Below are positions 6,430-15,929 of a DNA stretch of 64,000 bases, in pieces. The stretch covers positions 1-64,000 of the forward strand of contig CALWGZ010000003.1 in assembly GCA_944380285.1 (NCBI GenBank), given 5' to 3'. The stretch comes from an uncultured Christensenellaceae bacterium (GTDB lineage: Bacteria; Bacillota; Clostridia; Christensenellales; UBA3700). The notes under the pieces were generated by a model. That model made no database searches. It worked only from the letters and a program-made list of their open reading frames with translations, and had not been told where the DNA came from. The position numbers and the translations under genes are program-made. How positions within the stretch are numbered: position 1 is the first letter of the stretch; each line of letters starts with the position of its first letter.

Positions 6430-7311
6430 ATGAACTTCACCAACAAGGATATTATGGATCTGCGCGCCAAGACCGGCGTGGGTATGATGGACTGCAAAAA
6501 GGCTTTGATCGAAGCCGACGGCGATATGGACAAAGCGGTTGACATTCTCCGCGAAAAGGGCATGGCTACCAGCGCGAAGAGAGCGGGCAAGATCGCCTCT
6601 CAAGGCATCGTCGACGCCTATGGCAAGGACGGCGTTTACGCGCTCGTCGAGGTCAATTGCGAGTCCGACTTTGTCGCAAAGGGCGACCAATTCAAGGCGT
6701 TCGTCCGCGAGATCGCTCAGTACATCGTCGACGCGGCTCCGGCAAGCGTCGAGGACGTTGCGGCGGCAAAGGCGGATCTGCTCAACGAGACCGTCGCCAA
6801 GATCGGCGAAAAGATCGTCGTCAGAAGGTTTGAAAGATATGTTGCGGCGGACGGCGCGGCTGTCAGCAGCTACATCCATATGGGCGGCAAGATCGGCGTC
6901 ATGGTCGAGACTGTCGGCGCTTCCGACGAGGTCGCTCACGACATCGCTTTGCAGATAGCTGCGGCAAATCCCGACTATGTCACGATCGCCGAAGTTCCGG
7001 CAGACAGGGTCGAAAAGGAGAAAGAGATCCTCAAAGTGCAGGCTCTCAACGAGGACAAGCCCAAGCCGATGAACATCATCGAGAAGATGATCGAGGGCAG
7101 GATCCACAAGTTCTACAAGGAGGTCTGCCTGCTCGAACAGCCGTTCGTCAAGGATCAGGACAAGTCCGTCGGCGCCTATCTCAAGGCAAACGGCGGCGCC
7201 AAGGTCAACCGTTTCGTCCGCTTCACGATGGGCGAAGGCCTGGAGAAGAAAGAAGAGAACCTCGCAAACGAGGTCGAGGAACAGATCGCCAAAGCAAAGG
7301 CGGGCAAGTGA
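6430..7311 (+). CDS. tsf: Elongation factor Ts
   Basis: A 293-residue nucleotide exchange factor for EF-Tu. The N-terminal UBA-like domain is clear (DLRAKTGVGMMDCKKAL, then EADGDMDKAVDILREKG), followed by the core signature ALVEVNCESDFVAK and two dimerisation subdomains. It follows rpsB directly and ends just before a strong terminator, so rpsB-tsf form one transcription unit. Confidence 0.97.
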   Translation: MNFTNKDIMDLRAKTGVGMMDCKKALIEADGDMDKAVDILREKGMATSAKRAGKIASQGIVDAYGKDGVYALVEVNCESDFVAKGDQFKAFVREIAQYIVDAAPASVEDVAAAKADLLNETVAKIGEKIVVRRFERYVAADGAAVSSYIHMGGKIGVMVETVGASDEVAHDIALQIAAANPDYVTIAEVPADRVEKEKEILKVQALNEDKPKPMNIIEKMIEGRIHKFYKEVCLLEQPFVKDQDKSVGAYLKANGGAKVNRFVRFTMGEGLEKKEENLANEVEEQIAKAKAGK

Positions 7312-7317
7312 GCTTGC

Positions 7318-7341
7318 GGGGGACTTCGGTCCCCCTTTTTT
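7318..7341 (+). terminator. Intrinsic terminator after tsf
   Basis: Stem GGGGGAC-TTCG-GTCCCCC followed by six T. Confidence 0.95.
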
Positions 7342-7356
7342 CAACAAAAAATATAG

Positions 7357-8085
<729 letters not shown>

Positions 8086-8091
8086 TATTCG

Positions 8092-8119
8092 GGCGGCGCG
8101 GCTGCGCCGCCTATTTTTT
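8092..8119 (+). terminator. Intrinsic terminator after pyrH
   Basis: Stem GGCGGCGC-GGCT-GCGCCGCC followed by TATTTTTT. Confidence 0.9.
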
Positions 8120-8130
8120 GCGCAAAAGCA

Positions 8131-8159
8131 TTGTAAAATGCGCGTATATTTGATATAAT
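8131..8159 (+). promoter_or_regulatory. Promoter of the frr-uppS-cdsA operon
   Basis: TTGTAA (8131-8136), 17 bases, TATAAT (8154-8159), with TG at 8151-8152 making an extended -10. It follows the pyrH terminator directly. Confidence 0.75.
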
Positions 8160-8186
8160 GCAATCAGCAACATTGCGAGGTAAACT

Positions 8187-8765
8187 ATGATCAACACCGA
8201 AAACATCGATGTTTTGGAACTCTTCGACGAGTTCGAAACCAAGCTCGAACACGGCGTTCAAAGCCTTCAAGGCGAATTTGCCAAGCTCAAAGCGGGAAGG
8301 GCGAATCCGCACATTCTCGACAAGATCACCGTCGACTACTACGGCACTCCGACCCCGATCAAGCAGGTCGGCAACATCAGCGTGCCCGAGGCGAGGCTTC
8401 TCGTCATCAGCGTTTGGGACACGAGCATCCTCAAAATCGTCGAGAAGGCGATCATTGCCGCCAACATCGGCATCACCCCGGGCAACGACGGCAAGGTCAT
8501 ACGTCTCGTCTTCCCCGAATTGACGCAGGAGACGCGCAAGAGCCTGTGCAAGGAGATCAAGTCTTTGAGCGAGAACGTCAAAGTGTCGCTTCGCAACGCG
8601 CGCCGCGACGCCAACGACGCGATCAAGAAACTCAAAAAGGACAGCGCGATCACCGAAGACGACGCGGCGGCTTACGAGAAAGAGGTCGACAAGATCCTCT
8701 CCGCCAAGATCGCCGAGATCGACGCGATGACCAAGAACAAAGAAGACGAGGTAATGACCGTTTGA
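8187..8765 (+). CDS. frr: Ribosome recycling factor
   Basis: A 192-residue protein that splits the post-termination ribosome with EF-G. Family features are the FAKLKAGRANPHILDKI block, VDYYGTPTPIKQVGNISVPEARLL (split here: TPIKQV, SVPEARLL), the WD-S---IEKAI region and the long helical C terminus with RNARRDAND and KEVDKI. AGGT lies upstream of the ATG at 8187. Its TGA overlaps the uppS start. Confidence 0.97.
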   Translation: MINTENIDVLELFDEFETKLEHGVQSLQGEFAKLKAGRANPHILDKITVDYYGTPTPIKQVGNISVPEARLLVISVWDTSILKIVEKAIIAANIGITPGNDGKVIRLVFPELTQETRKSLCKEIKSLSENVKVSLRNARRDANDAIKKLKKDSAITEDDAAAYEKEVDKILSAKIAEIDAMTKNKEDEVMTV

Positions 8766-9463
8766 CAGACAAAGTCACGCCGCGCCACATCGCGTTCATC
8801 ATGGACGGCAACGGCAGGTGGGCAAAAAAGCGTCTTCTGCCGCGCAAGGCAGGGCACAGACAGGGCGTTAAGGCGCTCGAAAAGGTCGTCGACGCGTGCG
8901 AAAAGCGCGGCGTCGAGATGGTCACGTTTTATGCGTTTTCGACCGAGAATTGGGCGCGTCCTCAGGATGAGATCGACGCGCTCTTCGCGATGGTCGCCGA
9001 GTTTGCCGACACCCGCCTCAAAGAGTATGTCCAAAGGGGGCTGCGCATTTTGTTCATCGGCGATCTGACGCCGCTGCCGCAAAAGACTCGGGACGCGTGC
9101 GCCCGCATCGTCGAGGCGGCGAAGGGCAACAATGGGATGATCGTCTGCATCGCGCTCAATTACGGCGGCAGGGACGAGATCGTCCGTGCGGTCAGGACGC
9201 TGTTGCAGTCGGGACTGAAAGACGTCGACGTCGAAACGCTGTCCGACTGCATGTACACCGGCGGCTTGCCCGATCCCGACGTCATCGTCCGTTCGAGCGG
9301 CGAGAAGAGATTGAGCAATTTTATGCTGTGGCAGGCGGCATATTCCGAATTTGTGTTCAGAGACGAGCTTTGGCCCGACTTTGACGAAAAGATCATTGAC
9401 GCGGTGCTCGAAGAGTACGCTTCGCGCGACCGCAGATACGGCAGTGTAAAGAGGTTGAACTGA
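8762..9463 (+). CDS. uppS: Undecaprenyl diphosphate synthase (cis-prenyltransferase)
   Basis: A 233-residue enzyme that extends farnesyl diphosphate with isoprenyl units to the lipid carrier of peptidoglycan synthesis. Motifs are FIMDGNGRWAKKR (catalytic Asp), GH-QGVKALEKVVDAC, TFYAFSTENWAR, LNYGGRDEI, DPDVIVRSSGEKRLSNFMLW and SEFVF-DELWPDF. The chosen TTG at 8762 overlaps the frr stop and has GAGG ten bases upstream; no in-frame ATG precedes the catalytic motif. It is slightly short compared with the usual 240-255 residues. Confidence 0.93.
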   Translation: MTDKVTPRHIAFIMDGNGRWAKKRLLPRKAGHRQGVKALEKVVDACEKRGVEMVTFYAFSTENWARPQDEIDALFAMVAEFADTRLKEYVQRGLRILFIGDLTPLPQKTRDACARIVEAAKGNNGMIVCIALNYGGRDEIVRAVRTLLQSGLKDVDVETLSDCMYTGGLPDPDVIVRSSGEKRLSNFMLWQAAYSEFVFRDELWPDFDEKIIDAVLEEYASRDRRYGSVKRLN

Positions 9464-10311
9464 TGTTGAAGAGGATCTTGACTGCGGCTGTTTTGATACT
9501 TGTGCTCGTCGGGACATTTGCCGCCGGCTTGTTTGTGTCGCCGTACTTCATCGACGCGGTCGTATGGCTGTGCTCGCTCGTCGCTCTGCACGAGATGCAC
9601 GGCGCTCTCAAAAAAGCTGGTTACGACCCGATCGTACCCGGGCTTGTCGTCGCGGGCGTCACGACCGTACCGCTGGCGGCTTGGCTGGGCGCGCCGGGTG
9701 CGATAGCCGGCGTCTCGCTCGGCATGATCGCCGCGCTCGCGGTGTTTACGGCAAAGCACAATTACGAACTCAAAGATCTTGCGACGACCGCGCTCGCACT
9801 GATCTATCCGCTCGCGTTGACGAGCATTTTCTCATTGATCAATCACGGGTACGGCGGCTTTCTCGGCTTGTTGCTCGCGATCGTTGTGCCGGTGATGACC
9901 GACACGATGGCATATTTTGTCGGCGTGACAGTCGGAGGCAAAAAACTTTGCCCCAACATCAGTCCCAAAAAGACTATCTCGGGCGCGATAGGCGGCATTG
10001 TCGGCGGCGTTTTGGGCGCGTTTTTGATCTTTGTCCTTTTCGACTGGACGAACGCGATCTCCGAAATGCATTACCTTACGGACGACCTTTGGGTGTCGCT
10101 TGCGCTCTATCTCGTGATAGGCTATCTCGGCGCGTTTGTCTGCGAGGTCGGCGACCTTGCGGCGAGCTGGATCAAGCGCAAAGCGGGCATCAAGGACTTC
10201 GGCAAGATCTTCCCCGGGCACGGCGGACTCATGGACAGGCTGGACAGCATAATGTTCATGCTGCCGATCGTCTATCTGCTGTTCGCGTGCGTCAACGCGG
10301 TATCGGCGTGA
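9463..10311 (+). CDS. cdsA: Phosphatidate cytidylyltransferase
   Basis: A 282-residue multi-spanning membrane enzyme that makes CDP-diacylglycerol from phosphatidate and CTP. At least six hydrophobic segments are visible. The conserved SPKKTISGAIGG block and the C-terminal signature GDLAASWIKRKAGIKD followed by FPGHGGLMDRLDS identify the family. Start and uppS stop overlap (TGATG). Confidence 0.95.
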   Translation: MLKRILTAAVLILVLVGTFAAGLFVSPYFIDAVVWLCSLVALHEMHGALKKAGYDPIVPGLVVAGVTTVPLAAWLGAPGAIAGVSLGMIAALAVFTAKHNYELKDLATTALALIYPLALTSIFSLINHGYGGFLGLLLAIVVPVMTDTMAYFVGVTVGGKKLCPNISPKKTISGAIGGIVGGVLGAFLIFVLFDWTNAISEMHYLTDDLWVSLALYLVIGYLGAFVCEVGDLAASWIKRKAGIKDFGKIFPGHGGLMDRLDSIMFMLPIVYLLFACVNAVSA

Positions 10312-10318
10312 AGCGGTC

Positions 10319-11461
10319 ATGAAGTCGCTGACGATACTCGGTTCTACCGGCTCGATAGGCACTCAGGCGCTCGACATCGTCCGCGCCTATCCTCACGAAT
10401 TCGAGGTGTACGGGCTGTGCTGCGGCGGCAACGTCGAATTGCTCGAAAGGCAGATCGTCGAGTTCAAGCCCAAGGTCGTCGCTGTCAAAGACGAAGAGGC
10501 GGCGAGGCGGCTCGACGCGCACGGCGCCGAGGTGCTTTGCGGCAGTGACGCGGCGCGGCTGCTTGCGGCGCGCAAGGTCGACCTTTTGCTCAACGCGTTG
10601 GTCGGGATCAGCGGCTTTTTGCCGACGGTCGCGGCGATCGAGGCGGGCAGCGGGATCGCTCTCGCAAACAAAGAGACTTTGGTTGCCGGCGGCGACGTCA
10701 TCGACGCACTTTGCCAAAAACACGGCGTCAAAATTTTGCCCGTGGACAGCGAACACAGCGCGATCTGGCAATGTCTGGACAGACGCGCCGAGGACGCGCC
10801 CAAGTGCGAATCGCTGATCTTGACCGCTTCGGGCGGACCCTTTCGCGGCAGGCGCGCGGAGGAGATCGCGGGCGCGACTCTTGCCGACGCGATCAAGCAT
10901 CCGACTTGGAACATGGGCGTCAAGGTGACCGTCGACAGCGCGAGCATGATGAACAAGGGCTTTGAGATCATCGAGGCGATGCATCTTTTCGGCGTGCCGG
11001 CGGACAGGATCGAGGTCGTCGTGCACAGGCAGAGCGTCGTGCATTCGATGGTGCGCTTTGCCGACGGCAGCGTGATCGCGCAGATGAGCTATCCCGACAT
11101 GAAGCTGCCGATATCGCTCGCTTTGCTCTATCCCGAAAGGGGGAGCGCATGTTTTTCGCCGCTGTCGTTCGACGGGCTTTCGCTTGATTTCGAAAAGCCC
11201 GATCTCGACACCTTCAAATGTCTCAAACTCGCTACGCAATGCGCGGCGATAGGCGGGCTCTATCCGACCGCGCTCAATGCCGCAAACGAAGTCGCGGTCG
11301 ACAAGTTTGTCAAGGGCATTATAAAATTCGGCGAGATACCGTATTATATCAATGAGGCTCTTCAAGCGTTCGTGCCGCAGGGCGACAGCCGCAATGCGGA
11401 AGACGTGCTAGCGGCGGACGCGCGGGTGAGGGAGCTGACTCAAAAACTTACGGAGATCTGA
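10319..11461 (+). CDS. dxr: 1-deoxy-D-xylulose 5-phosphate reductoisomerase
   Basis: A 380-residue enzyme for the second step of the MEP isoprenoid pathway, making 2-C-methyl-D-erythritol 4-phosphate. The NADPH-binding GSTGSIGTQALDIV opens the protein. LANKETLVAGG and PVDSEHSAIWQ (metal-binding region), LTASGGPF, HPTWNMG and the NAANE motif of the C-terminal domain are all present. It is part of the uppS-cdsA-dxr-rseP run conserved in Bacillota. Confidence 0.97.
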   Translation: MKSLTILGSTGSIGTQALDIVRAYPHEFEVYGLCCGGNVELLERQIVEFKPKVVAVKDEEAARRLDAHGAEVLCGSDAARLLAARKVDLLLNALVGISGFLPTVAAIEAGSGIALANKETLVAGGDVIDALCQKHGVKILPVDSEHSAIWQCLDRRAEDAPKCESLILTASGGPFRGRRAEEIAGATLADAIKHPTWNMGVKVTVDSASMMNKGFEIIEAMHLFGVPADRIEVVVHRQSVVHSMVRFADGSVIAQMSYPDMKLPISLALLYPERGSACFSPLSFDGLSLDFEKPDLDTFKCLKLATQCAAIGGLYPTALNAANEVAVDKFVKGIIKFGEIPYYINEALQAFVPQGDSRNAEDVLAADARVRELTQKLTEI

Positions 11462-11462
11462 A

Positions 11463-12554
11463 ATGTTGCTTTTGTCGGTCGACGCCGCCGAAATTTTCAA
11501 GTGGATAGGGTACATCATCGTCGCGATGCTGTGCTTTATGTTCATGATCGTCGTTCACGAGCTGGGGCACTATACCGCCGGCAAATTGCTCGGATTCAAG
11601 ATCAACGAATTTGCGGTCGGCTTCGGTCCCGCGATCTTCAAAAAGACCAAGAAAAACGGCGAAGTGTTTTCGCTCAGGTGCATCCCCGCTGGCGGATTTT
11701 GCGCGTTTGAGGGCGAGGACGAAGAGGAGGGCGAAAGACCGGACGCCTTCAACGCAAAGCCCGTTTGGAAGAGGATCATCGTGCTCGCCGCAGGCGTGAC
11801 GTTCAACTTTGTAAGCGCGATAATCATCCTCAACTTTTTCTTCATGGGCTACGGCGAGGCTGTACCGCACGTCGGCGCGGTCTACGAGTACACGGACGGA
11901 GCCGAGCAGCAATTTCAAGAGGGCGATCTCATCCTGTCCGTCGACGGAACGAAGATGTATTGCATGATCGACCCGAGCAAGCTCGCGTCCTCGTTCGTGG
12001 GCGACGGAGCGCACGAGGTCGTAGTGCTGAGGGACGGCGAAGAGGTGACGCTGACGGTCGAAAAACACACATACGATCAAGTCGTCACCGACGAACTCGG
12101 CGGCGAGGTCGTCACGCCGGCGACGGGGCTTGGGATATCCTTTACGCTGTCGCCGTACAAGCTGAGTTACGGCGAGGCGCTGGGCAGGAGTTTCACCTTT
12201 TCGGGCGAAGTGGTCAAGCTGACTTTCAAGGCGATAGGGCAGCTTTTCACCGGCGACGCAAAGGTGAGCGAGACTATGGGCGGGACGGTGACGGCGGTGT
12301 CGTCGCTCGTACAATTGACGAGTTCGGGCGCGCCGGCGATCGCTTACGGCGTCGCGGTGCTGTCGCTGTCGATAGCGTTGATGAACATTTTGCCGCTGCC
12401 TGCATTGGACGGCATGCGGATAGTGTTCGCCGTCATCGAGGGCATCAGGCGCAAGCCGCTCAACCGCAAGGTAGAGGGCATCATACACACGGTGGGACTG
12501 TTCCTCTTGCTCGGGCTTGCGATCACGTTCGATCTGCTACACTTTTTCGGATAG
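11463..12554 (+). CDS. rseP: RIP zinc metalloprotease, RseP/RasP type
   Basis: A 363-residue M50 intramembrane protease. The first membrane segment carries the zinc site VVHELGHYTAGK (HExxH). A PDZ domain lies in the middle (F-EGDLILSVDGTKMY), and the C-terminal membrane segment carries the third ligand in LPLPALDGMR. By family knowledge it cleaves anti-sigma factors and leftover signal peptides. Located directly after dxr, as in Bacillus. Confidence 0.93.
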   Translation: MLLLSVDAAEIFKWIGYIIVAMLCFMFMIVVHELGHYTAGKLLGFKINEFAVGFGPAIFKKTKKNGEVFSLRCIPAGGFCAFEGEDEEEGERPDAFNAKPVWKRIIVLAAGVTFNFVSAIIILNFFFMGYGEAVPHVGAVYEYTDGAEQQFQEGDLILSVDGTKMYCMIDPSKLASSFVGDGAHEVVVLRDGEEVTLTVEKHTYDQVVTDELGGEVVTPATGLGISFTLSPYKLSYGEALGRSFTFSGEVVKLTFKAIGQLFTGDAKVSETMGGTVTAVSSLVQLTSSGAPAIAYGVAVLSLSIALMNILPLPALDGMRIVFAVIEGIRRKPLNRKVEGIIHTVGLFLLLGLAITFDLLHFFG

Positions 12555-12563
12555 AGGTGCATT

Positions 12564-13607
12564 ATGACGCGAAAGATAAAGATCGGAGACATCTTCATCG
12601 GCGGAGGCGAAAGGATCGCCGTCCAATCGATGACCAACACCAAGACCACGGACGTAGACGGCACTTTGGAGCAGCTGCGGCGGCTCAAAGCGGCGGGGTG
12701 CGACATCGCGCGCTGTTCAGTCCCCGACAAGGCGAGCGCGGACGCCCTCAAAGAGATCGTCAAAGGCTGCGACATGCCCGTCGTAGCCGACATACATTTC
12801 GACTATCGGCTCGCGGTCGCCGCGGCGCAGGCGGGCGCGGCGAAGATACGCATCAATCCCGGCAACATCGGCGACAAAAAGAACGTGGAATATCTCGCCG
12901 CATTCCTCAAAGAGCGCGGCGTCCCGATACGCATCGGCGTCAACGGCGGCTCGCTCGAAAAGAGGTTTGAGGGACTGCCGCTCGACGACGCGATGGTCGA
13001 GAGCGCGCTGTCGCATGCCAAGCTGCTCGAAGACTGCGGCTTTTACGACACCGTCATCTCGGTCAAATCGAGCAATGTTCGGGCGTGCGTTTCGGCATAC
13101 CGCAAGCTGTCGAAGAGATGCGACTATCCGCTGCACGTCGGCGTGACCGAGGCGGGCATCTATGAAAAGGGGCTCGTAAAATCCGCGATCGGCATCGGCG
13201 CGTTGCTGCTCGACGGGATAGGGGACACGATACGCGTGTCGCTGACAGACGATCCCGTCAAAGAGGTGCACGCGGCGAACGAGATCTTGAAGGCTATCGA
13301 CCTCTACAGCGGCGCATATGCCGAAGTCGTAGCGTGTCCGACCTGCGCGAGGACGTGCATCGACGTCAAGGGGATAGCGACCGCAATGCAGGAGTATGCG
13401 TCGTCGCTCGACTTCAAGTTGAAGATCGCGGTTATGGGCTGCGTCGTCAACGGACTCGGAGAGGGCAAGGACAGCGACATCGGCGTCGCGGGCGGCAAGG
13501 ACAAGTCGGTCATCTTCAAGGGAGGCAACATCGTCCGTACCGTCGCAAACGAAGACATTTTGACCGCTCTCAAAGAGGAGATCGAGTCGCTCCGAAAAAA
13601 TTTTTGA
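12564..13607 (+). CDS. ispG: 4-hydroxy-3-methylbut-2-en-1-yl diphosphate synthase
   Basis: A 347-residue iron-sulfur enzyme of the MEP pathway. The TIM-barrel part opens with IGGGERIAVQSMTNTKT and contains RINPGNIG and R-GVN-GSLEK. The C-terminal [4Fe-4S] site is seen as ACPTCARTC near residue 257 and MGCVVNGLGE near 293. It occupies the position between rseP and polC where Bacillus has proS. GAGGT precedes the ATG. Confidence 0.96.
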   Translation: MTRKIKIGDIFIGGGERIAVQSMTNTKTTDVDGTLEQLRRLKAAGCDIARCSVPDKASADALKEIVKGCDMPVVADIHFDYRLAVAAAQAGAAKIRINPGNIGDKKNVEYLAAFLKERGVPIRIGVNGGSLEKRFEGLPLDDAMVESALSHAKLLEDCGFYDTVISVKSSNVRACVSAYRKLSKRCDYPLHVGVTEAGIYEKGLVKSAIGIGALLLDGIGDTIRVSLTDDPVKEVHAANEILKAIDLYSGAYAEVVACPTCARTCIDVKGIATAMQEYASSLDFKLKIAVMGCVVNGLGEGKDSDIGVAGGKDKSVIFKGGNIVRTVANEDILTALKEEIESLRKNF

Positions 13608-13670
13608 GCTAAAAAAGTCAAGCGCCGTAAGGGTTTTTCGCCATCTTGCGAAAAAAAGTGGCGCGTAACC

Positions 13671-13699
13671 TTGACTTTGGAGGGTTTGTGCCTTATAAT
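13671..13699 (+). promoter_or_regulatory. Promoter of the PolC-like gene, predicted leaderless
   Basis: TTGACT (13671-13676), 17 bases, TATAAT (13694-13699). The ATG at 13706 is six bases after the -10, so transcription should start at the codon itself. No ribosome-binding site is visible. Confidence 0.75.
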
Positions 13700-13705
13700 T
13701 CGGGT

Positions 13706-15283
13706 ATGGAGAGTTCATCCGAGTTTTTGCGGTATCTCGCATACGTCTATGACCATGCTTACGACATGCTGAGGGTGCGGAAAGCGATCGTCGATCCCCA
13801 AAACGATTCGCTGACCGTGGAGTTCGTGCTGTCGTACGAGGACTACGACAAGGTGACCGCCGAGGACAGGGAGAAGATCGATTCCGCCGTCAAATTGATG
13901 TTCGCCGACTTCTCGACAGTCAAGACAGTCTATCGCAAAAATCTGCTCTCCGAAGAGGCGGTCGCAGCTCTCGTCCGCCGCTATATCGGCGAAAACAACA
14001 GGGCTTTGCTGACCATTTTGAGCAAGGAAAACACCGAGATCTCCGCTTCCGACGACGGGATATCCATCGTGTTTTCGGTGCCGAGCGCCGCGGCGTCGCT
14101 GTTGCAGGCGAGCGGCTTTGTCGACGGGCTGAAAAACTATCTCCTGTCCAACTACGACTGCCCGGTCGAAGTGTCGACAACGCTCGTCGAAAACATCACC
14201 GTCAACGAGCACGCCGACGAGGAGATCAAGGCTGTCGTCGTCGACGATCACATCGTCGCGTACAAGCTCGGTCACAAGATCTGCGGCGGAGAGATCAGGG
14301 GCGTGCCCAAGTATATCTCCACGTTCAAACAGCCGGCAAAGTTCGTGTGCATGGTGGGCGAGGTGTCGTCGCTGCTCCGCGCCGTCTCCAAGCGCACTCA
14401 AAACGTCTACTACGCGTTCACTTTGGGCGACACGACGGCGGTGATGAACTGCCGTTACTTCACGCGCTCAAAGGACAGAGGTCCCCTCGACGTTTTGCAA
14501 GACGGCGACTCCGTCATCGTGTCGGGCGACCTCAACGAGGACAGCTATACGGGCGGCTTGACGCTGAACGTCAGGACTGTGTGGACGTGTACGATCGACT
14601 ATTCGTCCATCATCGTCAAAAAGGACAATGTCAAATTGCCCAAACCGCACGTCGATCTCACCCCTCAAAAAGTGGAGCTGGTCGGGCAGGGCGATCTGTT
14701 CGACACGGGCGAAGTCACACCGATGTTGAAGGGCAAGACCTTCGTCGTCTTCGACCTCGAGACGACCGACCTCGACACCGAGACGTGCGCGATCGTCGAG
14801 ATCTGCGGCGTCAAGATCGTCGACGGAACGATCGTAGGCTATCTCTCCACGCTGGTCGACCCGTGCCGCCATATCCCCGAAGGCGCGTCCGAGACCAATC
14901 ACATCTATGACGACGACGTCAAGGACGCTCCGTACATCGAGGACGTGCTGCCTCGGTTCGCCGAGTGGGTGGGGAACGCCGCTTTGGTCGCGCACAACGG
15001 CTTTTCGTACGACTTCAAGATCCTCGACAGAGTGGGCGCGGAAATGGGTATATCCTTTGCAGGCAACGCCAAATACGACACCATTTTGATGTCGGTCGCG
15101 TGGCACGAAAAGGCGGGCACGAGGTCAAAGCTCAACCTCACCGCGATGTGCAAGGAGTTCGGCATTGAGCTGACCAACGCGCACCGCGCCTACTACGACA
15201 CGGTCGCAACGGCGCAGCTATTCATCAAATTGAGCGAAAAGATGGACGAGAACAACGTCTCGCCGACAAGATTCAGGCGCTGA
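13706..15283 (+). CDS. PolC-like protein lacking the PHP and polymerase domains (N-terminal, OB and exonuclease only)
   Basis: A 525-residue protein at the locus where polC sits in Bacillus and Clostridia (ispG/rseP upstream, rimP-nusA downstream). Residues 1 to about 185 resemble the PolC N-terminal domains. About 190-315 is an OB fold resembling PolC (KICGGEIRGVPK, FVCMVGEVSSL, DGDSVIVSGDL). About 345-510 is a DEDDh 3'-5' exonuclease with FDLETT, HNGFSYDFKIL and NAHRAYYDTVATAQLF. A full PolC (about 1400 residues) would have PHP sequence flanking the exonuclease, then fingers, palm and thumb; here the frame ends with a normal stop and 170 non-coding bases follow. It cannot polymerise DNA. 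A proofreading, repair or RNA-trimming role is inference. Alternative: a decayed polC whose 5' half is still maintained. Confidence 0.8.
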   Translation: MESSSEFLRYLAYVYDHAYDMLRVRKAIVDPQNDSLTVEFVLSYEDYDKVTAEDREKIDSAVKLMFADFSTVKTVYRKNLLSEEAVAALVRRYIGENNRALLTILSKENTEISASDDGISIVFSVPSAAASLLQASGFVDGLKNYLLSNYDCPVEVSTTLVENITVNEHADEEIKAVVVDDHIVAYKLGHKICGGEIRGVPKYISTFKQPAKFVCMVGEVSSLLRAVSKRTQNVYYAFTLGDTTAVMNCRYFTRSKDRGPLDVLQDGDSVIVSGDLNEDSYTGGLTLNVRTVWTCTIDYSSIIVKKDNVKLPKPHVDLTPQKVELVGQGDLFDTGEVTPMLKGKTFVVFDLETTDLDTETCAIVEICGVKIVDGTIVGYLSTLVDPCRHIPEGASETNHIYDDDVKDAPYIEDVLPRFAEWVGNAALVAHNGFSYDFKILDRVGAEMGISFAGNAKYDTILMSVAWHEKAGTRSKLNLTAMCKEFGIELTNAHRAYYDTVATAQLFIKLSEKMDENNVSPTRFRR

Positions 15284-15327
15284 ACGCACGTTTTGCGAAA
15301 TATTTTATATATTTTATTATAAAAGCG

Positions 15328-15410
15328 TTGCGCCGAGAGCAAAATTGTGCTATGATGGTATCAACGAAGATAGTGTTGACTATTCGAGCGGCTGACGAAG
15401 CCGCTCGAAT
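15328..15410 (+). promoter_or_regulatory. rimP-nusA-infB operon promoter and leader hairpin
   Basis: TTGCGC (15328-15333), 17 bases, extended -10 TGCTATGAT ending at 15356. The leader then contains a perfect 12-bp inverted repeat, ATTCGAGCGGCT at 15382-15393 and AGCCGCTCGAAT at 15399-15410, with a 5-base loop. No U-run follows, so it is not a standard terminator; a processing site or regulator-binding hairpin is possible. Confidence 0.65.
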
Positions 15411-15452
15411 CATACAGGTCGAAAATCATTCGCTAGACGGGAGGAGAGAAAC

Positions 15453-15920
15453 ATGTCAAAGATAGCCGACGCGGTCACCGAGCTCGTCAAGCCCATCGTC
15501 GAAGGGCTTGGCATGGAGCTTGTCGAAGTGCTGTTCGCCAAGACAAAGGAAGGCGACGCGCTGACCGTATTCATCGACAAGGAGGGCGGGGTGAGTCTCA
15601 ACGACTGCGAGGCGGTCCACAACGCGATCGACGCGCCGCTCGATGACCTCGATCCCACGGACGGCAAGCCGTACACGCTCAACGTCTCGTCGCCCGGTCT
15701 CGACAGACCGTTCAAGACGGACAGAGACTTTGCCAAACACATCGGCTTCAAGGTGGAGACGAGCCTGTTTGCGCCCATCGCCGGCGTAGGCAAAAAATTC
15801 GTCGCGACTCTCGCAGCCTACGATCCGCAGGGCGGAGTCGTCACGCTCGAACTCGACGGCAAGTCCGTCGCGATCGACAGAAAAGATATCGCAATCATAA
15901 GAGAACACATCGAGTTCTAG
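15453..15920 (+). CDS. rimP: Ribosome maturation factor RimP
   Basis: A 155-residue protein that helps assemble the 30S subunit. Motifs are VEPIVEGLGMELVEV-like PIVEGLGMELVEV, VFIDKEGGVSLNDCE, YTLNVSSPGLDRPFK and, in the C-terminal SH3-like part, VTLELDGKSVAIDRKDI. GGGAGGAG lies seven bases before the ATG. First gene of the nusA operon, as in most bacteria. Confidence 0.95.
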   Translation: MSKIADAVTELVKPIVEGLGMELVEVLFAKTKEGDALTVFIDKEGGVSLNDCEAVHNAIDAPLDDLDPTDGKPYTLNVSSPGLDRPFKTDRDFAKHIGFKVETSLFAPIAGVGKKFVATLAAYDPQGGVVTLELDGKSVAIDRKDIAIIREHIEF

Positions 15921-15929
15921 GAGGATAAA

